Origin: Chanos chanos
Lineage: Eukaryota; Chordata; Actinopteri; Gonorynchiformes; Chanidae
Assembly (NCBI RefSeq): GCF_902362185.1
Contig: NC_044498.1
Coordinates: 2,828,000 to 2,891,999, forward strand
Length of the DNA stretch: 64,000 bases
Direction: 5' to 3'
The notes beneath the pieces were generated by a model that was not told the origin of the DNA, did no database searches, and saw only the letters and a program-made list of their open reading frames with translations. A program made the translations under genes and the position numbers. This document shows, one piece after another, positions 48,813-64,000 of the stretch. Numbering within the stretch: position 1 is the first letter of the stretch; each line of letters begins with the position of its first letter.

Positions 48813-49677
48813 AATTAAGGAGCAAAGATCACTTATTTTAAGAAATCCGCTTTGCCAGTTCAGTGTTGCTTGTTTTCCAAGTGTGAATTAGGTGTCACTG
48901 TACTGCACAGATTCTTAATGTTAACACTTTTAGTTTAATTTACTGTATATCAAAACAAACAGTGTTGGCTGTGGATATCCTAAAGTTAGAAACAGGGAAC
49001 TTGTAATCTTAAATAATTGTTTACCATTGTAATAAATGAAGATTCGACACAAATATTCCACTGTACAGAGAATGAAATTCTGTTTTCCCAGTGTGAATGA
49101 GATTTCACTGAATTATAAAGACACAGACAAATCCTGAAGCCCAAGATCTGTTCCAAAGATCAGTGTGAAATCCAGGGTCTGCAAATATAACAAGTGGTTT
49201 TTGGTGTTTACCAAGGTTTTAGTAAATATTGTTTACAAAGTTTATATTTACTTCTGTCATGAAACGTTAACATTTTAAAGATGTTTATTAGTTTAAATAA
49301 TACATGGGATGTATTGGTGTGAGAATTTAGATATTAAATGTCTGTGGTCTAAATAAATGTATGTGAGTGGGTTAATTCATCCTCTGTCTTCCCCAGCTTG
49401 TGGATTACATCCTGTGCAACAATCACACAGTTGCAAAATTAGGTCGATTTGTACGTTTGTTGACTTGAGATGACTCTTGGTCTCTTCCAGTTGATCATTA
49501 ACGTATGTTATGATTAGTGGCACGGTACATGTTGTATGTATTGAGGTGCGTTATATATTTAAGTGTGATGGTTTCTCTGGCTTGACTCTGAAAAAAGAAA
49601 CCTCTCGGTTACTACCAGTTCATTATTACATCCAATTGTTTTCTGGTCATAGCTTGGTCGATGGGGAACCTCTTCTT

Positions 49678-49679
<2 letters not shown>

Positions 49680-49727
<48 letters not shown>
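49680..49727. repeat. (CT)n microsatellite upstream of plg
   Basis: About 22 CT units, roughly 340 bp before the plg start codon. A shorter CT run lies at about 49757-49776. Confidence 0.9.
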
Positions 49728-49731
<4 letters not shown>

Positions 49732-50060
49732 TATCTACCTCTGTTTCTTTCACCTCTTTCTCTCTCTCTCTCTCTTTGGTTCTACATTAAGAAAAAAATT
49801 AGAAGCCACCTACGTAAAATGTCATAGATTTGGGGATGATAGATCTGACCCCCCCCCCCCCTTTCTTTCTGTAGTTAGTAGCACCACAGTGGGTTTAAAC
49901 CCCATTGACAAACAGAAAATTTTCTGACCTCTGTTCTGTGTCCCCGCTGGGACAATGATTGACTGATGAGCAAGATCCATCTGTTTGTCTTACTGGCATG
50001 GCTTAAAAGATAGAAAACTGACCAGGGTCTTTGCTTTGCACTGCATGTCAGTGCCTCAAC

Positions 50061-57908
<7,848 letters not shown>

Positions 57909-58074
57909 TCAAACCAGCCACAAAACATGTTGAGAAGATGTAGTGAGTGTAAAATGCCACAGAAGGTCCTTCTATATCATTGCTATTTTAAAAATACAGC
58001 TAAAAAAAACAAACAACAACAACAACAACAACAAAAAAAACTCATTCAAAATGATGAGGACATTTAGTGACACT

Positions 58075-58080
58075 AATAAA
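58075..58080 (+). terminator. plg: Poly(A) signal of plg
   Basis: AATAAA lies about 167 bp after the stop codon and is followed by GTGTAGTTTGT, a suitable GT-rich downstream element. Confidence 0.7.
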
Positions 58081-58243
58081 GTGTAGTTTGTCAAAATATG
58101 TACAGAGAGCTAATTATTCATAAGACCCCCATCCCCCAATCCAACATTAAAAGACATTTAACACATGACCATCTCTTTATTGTTAAATACACAGGCATTC
58201 CATAACTCTTTCTACAATCAACAGAAATGTCATTGGAAACAGT

Positions 58244-58249
58244 TTTATT
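58244..58249 (-). terminator. slc22a2: Candidate poly(A) signal of slc22a2
   Basis: TTTATT on the + strand reads AATAAA on the minus strand, about 400 bp after the stop. A second candidate lies at 58176-58181. Both are within about 170 bp of the plg signal. Confidence 0.5.
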
Positions 58250-58651
58250 ATATATAAATGATTTAACCATCGGTGTTTATGTTACCCTAAATACAGCAGG
58301 TAAATTCGATTTCTGACATTTCTTAAATACCAACAGTGGTATTTAAGTAAATAACAGTGCCCTGGCACCAGACAGAAAAGACAGACACACATACATATAA
58401 ATTTACAATGCACAGGAGCATAAATGGAGCGAATCCATCATAACTGCAAGAATAAGTCATCTGTGTAAAATACGGTGTAACTCCTTTTCCTTTTAATAAT
58501 AACAATAATTTAATAATACATCTATCAGTGGCATTTCAAACCAGCCAGAAACACAGTGATATCAGCTTCACAGTCTGCTAAACACTTAGAAGTAGTTTTT
58601 GTGGATTGTCTGGAACCTAACAGTTATTTAGAGGTGACAAGAAGGGTGAAT

Positions 58652-61600
58652 TCAGACAGATACGGTGGCTTTGTTGGCTGACACATCTCCAGGTAACAGA
58701 TTCGTTAGCTGCTGATTTTTGGGTTGACTCTCTTTGTTTCTGTGACACAGAAAAATAAATGTACATAAGATGCATTGCAGTCCCAGAAATGAAAAAAAGT
58801 TGGCATGAATATTGGGAAACGGGGTCTGGTACAGAGGAGCTGAGGACAGGTGTTCTGCGGTAATATGAGTTAGTTACCTGTCTGGGTACTCGACGTCGTC
58901 GATCGTCTCCGGGAGGGGCTTGCCTTTGGTCTCCGGCAGCAGCAGGACCAGCCCGCCGGCGATGAAGGCCAGGGTCCCTGTAAAATCCAACAGCCACGTC
59001 ACCAACGCAGCAAATGTGCCTAACAGCTCTTTGTGAGTGGGAAACCGAATCCCGTCAGCCAGATTAAAGACGGTAAACGATCAAAGATGGTAAGCCAGGT
59101 GAAGAAGAGAAAATCTCGGGGCAGTCTATCTATGAAGAAGTAACAGAGACTAACGCAACGTAAAGGAAATAGGGAAGTTGGGCAGAGGTGTTGTATTGCA
59201 AACTACAAACCAAAGATAATCAGAGGGAGCTCCAGCCAAATGACAGCCAACCGGTAGAGCAAGAAAGGAGCCACAATTCCTCCAATATCACACAGCGTGG
59301 AGCAGACGGAAACTCCCAGGTTCCTGAAGGACAACAACATCACAGTGTATCGTGTCACAAACGCTCGGATGGACAACGTGAGATGACAGAATTTAATTTG
59401 CGCTGATGAGCTGTACACTTAATGCTGGATTTTACCTGACAAAGGTGGGATACAGTTCTGTGTTTACGAACACCACCATCTCAAAGGCCATCGTGATGCC
59501 CAGGCGACCGATACAAGCCACGACCGTTTTAAGCCACATCAAACCTGAGGAAAAGAACGTTATGTTATGCGTGTTGTTTGTCCTTTCTTTTTGACCTATA
59601 ACTTTGTGTCAGTCACAAAGTGGTGTTCTAGTGGTGTCAATCTATGGTTACCAGTTCCCGTCTGACTTTAGGAGCGCTAGGTACACTGGGAAGCACAGTG
59701 GAAAGCGGGCCTTGGTTCGGACTGTTTACATAGTACCCTAATACTCCAATGGTATTTACACTTCGCTAATGTGTACTAAGGATTGTGTTTTAACAGAGAA
59801 AAACATGACGCTGAATCCTATGTCTGTGCTATGCACATATGGGTAAAAACAAAGTTGATATGTTTGAATTACCGAGCGCAGTTCCAGTACTCTTACCTGG
59901 CTTCTTAAAAATGTGTTGTTTTCAATCGCATTTTATAAAATGATAAGAGAGTGTATTGAAGCCATACCATGATGCAAATACCTTACAGAGACTTTTTTTC
60001 ATGTTTGTTCTTATAGAGTAAAATAAGAGGAGTGGCCAAGAAACCAAGGTTAGAAAGAAAGTAGGCAGCTGTAGAACACGTGTAACACCTGTGTAACCCA
60101 CGGCGCTGGCTCTTTGACGCCGGTTTTAACGCAGTGTGCTATGATGCTATGGCGCATCAGCGTAAACTCACTCTCGGGAATGAAAGCCGTGATGAAGCAA
60201 GCAGCTCCGGACACGATGTTGGCGGTGGCGAATGGAATCCGTCGGCCAATGCGCTCGATGGTGAAGAGGATGAGGAGAGCAGCGGGGAACTCCACGGCCG
60301 CGGAGATTATGAAATCAACATACACGTTTCCGCCCAGGATCCCTAGCCTCATAATGAGGCCCTGGTAAACTACCGCACTGGTGAACCTGGATGGGAAGAG
60401 TCAGGATGGAAAACCACGTGAATCCAAGCCTTTGCCTGATGATTGCATATGATTAAGATACAATGGGGCAAAAACTAACGTGGATGAGTTCAAGCAATGA
60501 CATCTTCGCCAAAAAAAAAAAAAAATTTTTACAAAGCTTTTAAAAGATACGCAAATGCAAATGAAAAGGCATTATCATACCTTACATACAGATCAGGAAA
60601 ATATCACTGTTACATTCACGTGATTCGCCTTTGTTGCCGCCCCACATTCCAACAAACTGTACTAATAGTATTCAACCTACCAGTTAAACATAAGGATGAA
60701 GGTTTGTTTCCTCATGTTAGGAGTTCTGACCAAGTCCATGAAAGAGGCTGTTGTGTTTTCACTGTTATCATCTTGAAGTGTCTGGTGGACATAATGGAGC
60801 AACATAAATCCTCGGTTTAAGCGTTCCCAACTCTTTTCTGCTAGTCCTTGTCGGAACTGTCATACTCATAACACTATACCTCTATGTTCTTGGAGAGTGT
60901 CATCTTGTTCTCTTTTGCGATGGCTTCTGTGATCTTCACAGCTTCGCTGGAGTTGTTTTGAGACAGGAGCCATCGTGGAGACTCAGGAATGAACCTGGAG
61001 AAAGAACGCAGAGTTGATCTCATTTTAACAGCTCTCAACCCTAATCCCAGTGCTGATCCTCATCCTTGGACATGCTTTGTTTTATTTCTTATTTACATTT
61101 TTTTCATTTAACAGATTTTTTTTATTATTATTATCAAAAACAACTTCTGATACGGGTGGTATAAAAACCGAACATGCAGTCAATATGATGGAGCTGCCTG
61201 GGGAATACGCACCGCTGTTTTTATTTACTCGAAACATAGCACTTACCAGTAATAGGTCAAGAAACAGATGTACGGAGCCGTAATAGCCACCTGTAGCCAT
61301 CGCCAGTCTGGGATGAGGTATGCGATTAGAGACAAAACCAGGAGACCCACGCTAAAGAACATCTGGTACAGTACTCCCACGGTTCTCCTATACTCCACCC
61401 CGACCAACTCTGTGACTGGATCAAACAGAACAGCGATACGAAAACAATGAGCAGACCGAAACAAACAGAACAGCAATATGCAAATTAGAGGAAAGACCGA
61501 TATTTTTCAGTCTGCCGGAAAAGCGAAGCGATATAGTAAATTGAATACAGAGAAAACAGAAATTAAGAAGTGGTGCACACAAGTTATTGACTAAGCGTCT

Positions 61601-62144
61601 AACCCTTTAATAAAGACTTATAGGCCGGTCATTTTGTCGCAGTTTTGTTTAATATTGTGGAGAATGTATGATGGGATAACAGACACTTTGACTTGACGAA
61701 TCGGAAGATGTCTTACTCAGGACATATCCGACCATCCAGCCTCCTTTCACTGCGAACCCGTAGAAGGCTCGAAACACGAGCAGGACGACGTAATTGGGCG
61801 ATATGGCTACCAGAATTCCCGTGATACCATTCAAAAGGTTCGACATCAAGAAACTCAATTTTCTACCAAACCTGAAAGCACAAAACAGAGGCAAAGTTTT
61901 TTTGTTAATATGTGATTCCAAACCCTGTGTTTAGCATGTAACAATTTAACGATTTGTGAAAATCACACTGCGCAACATATTGCTCGCCAGAGGACTGACC
62001 CCCTTCCAGCATGCCCCAGCACAAAGACCGCCTTACCTGTCAGCCAGGTATCCAGTAGCAATACTGCCCACTAAGAACCCGATGTTAAGTGTAGCCTGGT
62101 ACATGTCAGCCAGCCAGGCATCTGCACACACAAGGTCAAACTGG

Positions 62145-62210
<66 letters not shown>

Positions 62211-62870
62211 CTTCATGAGTCAAACTCATATGTTTCTTCCTTATTTCATTAAAAAAACAGTTACAGTTCAATAATACGTAAAACTTTATTGTTTATTTAG
62301 TCATTTGACTCATTTTCATATTATGGCTTACATTTATATCTGGATTCCACTTAACAAACACAGCCATAACAATGTACATAATAAGGTCAGTAAATTATGT
62401 CACACAGCAAAGAAGAAGCACGTTTTGAATCCGCGCGTTCTGGAAGTTCTCACCTCTGTGACAAAGGACTGTCGGCCCTCGTAGTCGTACTCCCAGCCGC
62501 TCTTGCAGGTGGTTATGGGTAGCGCCCCTCGCTGCTCCTCACTCATACTGGCGTCTGGGTCGTTGCAGCCGAGGCCGGTGGCGTTCCAGTCCACGTCGTA
62601 CGCCTCACACTGGCTGAGCACCATCCCGGCGGAGCTGTTGACCAGCGGGGCCATCAGGCCGCGGGTTTCCTGCAGGCCCCAGCCGCAGCTCTCGCGGACC
62701 CGGCTCACGCTGGGGTCTCGGCACCAGTGATCGGGGGTGAAGCCCTGAAAAACGATGCCCACGTACACCCCGGCGAAGGGCATGGACACCATGCAGAGCA
62801 GGGCGAAGATGCGCTTCTGACACCGGCCGAATTTGCCGGCTTCCTCCAGGATGTCATCGAAGGTCGTCAT
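58652..62870 (-). CDS. slc22a2: Organic cation transporter (SLC22A2/OCT2-like; close to SLC22A3)
   Basis: Eleven coding exons (minus strand): 62454-62870, 62037-62140, 61717-61871, 61247-61415, 60880-60994, 60681-60781, 60172-60387, 59436-59544, 59211-59323, 58878-58977 and 58652-58739. Exons 2-6 measure 104, 155, 169, 115 and 101 nt, the same as I recall for mammalian OCT genes. The predicted protein is about 561 aa with 12 membrane helices. It has [15 protein letters not shown], a large Cys-rich extracellular loop with N-linked sites (NSS, NAT), ADRFGRK, the SLC22 signature [19 protein letters not shown] and a hydrophilic tail. OCTs move cationic drugs, choline-like and monoamine compounds across the plasma membrane. 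Helices 2-6 look OCT2-like, whereas helices 7-8 ([16 protein letters not shown]) look OCT3-like, so the paralogue name is provisional. Exon 7 is 216 nt instead of 215: a GGGG run at 60360-60363 shifts the frame. This is either an assembly error or a real inactivating change. Confidence 0.88.
62143..62209 (+). repeat. (CA)n tract at the acceptor of slc22a2 exon 2
   Basis: About 33 CA units. In transcript sense this is a long (UG)n ending only a few bases (GTTCCAG) before the exon edge at 62140. Confidence 0.95.
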
Positions 62871-63958
62871 GGCGGGACACAGCTCTTCGTGTGTGTGTGA
62901 GTGTGTGTGTGTGAATGTGTGTGGGTGTACAGGTGTGTGTATATATCCCAGAGTCTGAACTGGTCTGATTTGTCGGGGCAGTCCTGCAAAGGGTTTTTAC
63001 CTGCCCCGGGCCGATCAAAAGTCCAAAGGGGAGTGGTGGCCCTCGAGCACAGCCAAATTATCATTGACCAGAGACAGGTCTGGGGTTGTGCCGAGGACAG
63101 CATGTTACTCTTTAATAGAGAAGCCTTCACATATAACTGTGCTTACATAATCAAGACAGCAGCCACGCTGCCATCTGAATTGTCTGCCAAATTCAACTAA
63201 AAAAAAAAGAAAAAGAAAAAAAAAGAGGAGAAAAAGATTCCTGTGAAGCACTGCAGAGTAAAGGTTATGATTTTGCCTTTTTTTTTTTCTTTTTAATGAG
63301 ACAGTTTTTAGAGATAACGGCTTTGTTTTGCTAAGAGAATGAAGCCATAGGGCTCTTCTAATAGGAGGTTTACTACTTACTGTGAGTTAACTTATCCGGG
63401 TTAGTCACTAAACCACGTACCTGGAATGCCCCCCTGGCTTAGGTGCCGAGTTGGTGAGGAATCTGTAAGTAATTTTGCTGTTTATTTTGTTTTGTTTTGC
63501 TCTGAAATGTTTATAGTGTTCATGTGGCATTTCCTCAGAAGACTGTAGTTGCACCTTAAAAACGATTTATTTCTAATGAGCTTATATATGTAGTCCACCA
63601 TATACAAGGCAGCTGACAGGATCAGCTCTGTACCAGAACCAGAACTCAGCTTAGGACTGACATGTGGTTCACACATACTCATCTCTTTCTCTGCTTCTCT
63701 TTCTTTTTTTTTCTTTTCTTTCTTTTATTTTCTGAGGTTCTGTGCCCTCTGGGTTCATTTGTTTATTTCTTTAGTTCAGAACTTTTACTGTCTTTTCTTT
63801 CTCCTGCACCTTGGTCTCCTTGGTTTCTCTTAAATGAATTCCACTCACTCACATTCCTGCAGAAAGGCCAATATCATCCATAAACGCTCTCCATCTACTG
63901 GACAAACATGTGACAGATCAACAAAGCGCAGTGTTGTCTGCTTTGTGCCAAGTTCAGC

Positions 63959-64000
<42 letters not shown>
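62871..64000. other. Region upstream of slc22a2
   Basis: It contains the presumed slc22a2 5' untranslated region (GT-rich at 62891-62945) and promoter. A CT/T-rich stretch runs at 63680-63740, and a (GT)n microsatellite from about 63961 reaches the window edge. No coding sequence is recognised. Confidence 0.5.
63961..64000 (+). repeat. (GT)n microsatellite running off the window
   Basis: A pure GT run that continues to the last base. Confidence 0.95.

Larger units (their letters stand above)
44767..50060. other. Intergenic region between tcp10 and plg (divergent 5' ends)
   Basis: The 5' ends of tcp10 (-) and plg (+) face away from each other across 5.3 kb, so both promoters should be here. 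No TATA box is obvious for either. Two DNA-transposon-like elements are listed separately. A (CT)n tract at 49680-49727 and a poly-C run near 49850 precede plg. No coding gene is supported; a 143-codon frame at 48410-48841 falls inside one of the repeat-like elements. Confidence 0.5.
57909..58651. other. Shared 3' region of plg and slc22a2
   Basis: The two convergent stop codons are about 740 bp apart. The interval holds the poly(A) signals of both genes, a short (CAA)n run near 58013 and AT-rich sequence. No other gene is seen. Confidence 0.6.

Noticed and set aside
48410-48841. 143-codon frame as a possible new gene
   Set aside because: It lies inside a repeat-like element with inverted ends and has no recognisable domain, codon bias or splice signals.
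49900-50060. Liver-factor (HNF4/HNF1) sites before plg
   Set aside because: CTTTGCTTTGCAC-like sequence is suggestive, but no stretch matches a consensus well enough to claim a site.

Overview
The window looks like a piece of a ray-finned (teleost) fish nuclear chromosome. It has spliced genes with GT-AG introns, much simple-sequence DNA (CA/GT, CT/GA, AT, TTA and GTGA tracts, plus two kilobase-scale minisatellites), and L2-like LINE, tRNA-SINE-like and hAT-like fragments of kinds common in fish. The species cannot be fixed from the sequence alone.

Seven protein-coding genes can be read. From left to right they are: unc93a (+, 8 coding exons, 4352-11053); ttll2 (+, single coding exon, 14692-16494); a full-length CENPJ/CPAP-like gene at the TCP10 position, called tcp10 here (-, 15 coding exons, 17269-44766); two gpr31-like receptor genes (+, single exon, 30749-31750 and 41365-42366), both inside the large second intron of tcp10 on the opposite strand; plg, plasminogen (+, 20 coding exons, 50061-57908); and an organic cation transporter, slc22a2-like (-, 11 coding exons, 58652-62870). 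I placed the exon boundaries by hand from splice consensus and reading-frame phase. The frames close exactly for unc93a (466 aa), ttll2 (600 aa), tcp10 (1052 aa), both receptors (333 aa each) and plg (817 aa). The slc22a2-like gene (about 561 aa) closes only if one extra base in a run of four G in exon 7 is ignored.

As I recall the human map, UNC93A, TTLL2, TCP10 and GPR31 lie together at 6q27, and PLG and the SLC22A1-3 cluster at 6q25-q26. Here they are one compact block, which supports the gene calls. The genes do not form a pathway. They cover a UNC-93-family membrane protein, a tubulin-modifying enzyme and a centriole-type scaffold (a plausible cilium or sperm pair), lipid/hydroxy-acid receptors, a liver-type zymogen and a polyspecific cation transporter. 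ttll2/tcp10 and plg/slc22a2 converge tail to tail, and their poly(A) signals lie close together or interleave.

The most unusual feature is how simple repeats sit on gene structure. Long TG or TC tracts run up to several 3' splice sites. One tcp10 exon is bracketed by long inverted GT and CA tracts. A 34-bp minisatellite ends 11 bp before a unc93a exon. The two receptor genes share a near-identical central block that suggests gene conversion. I found no convincing new multi-gene system, CRISPR array, rRNA, tRNA gene or retrovirus-like element.
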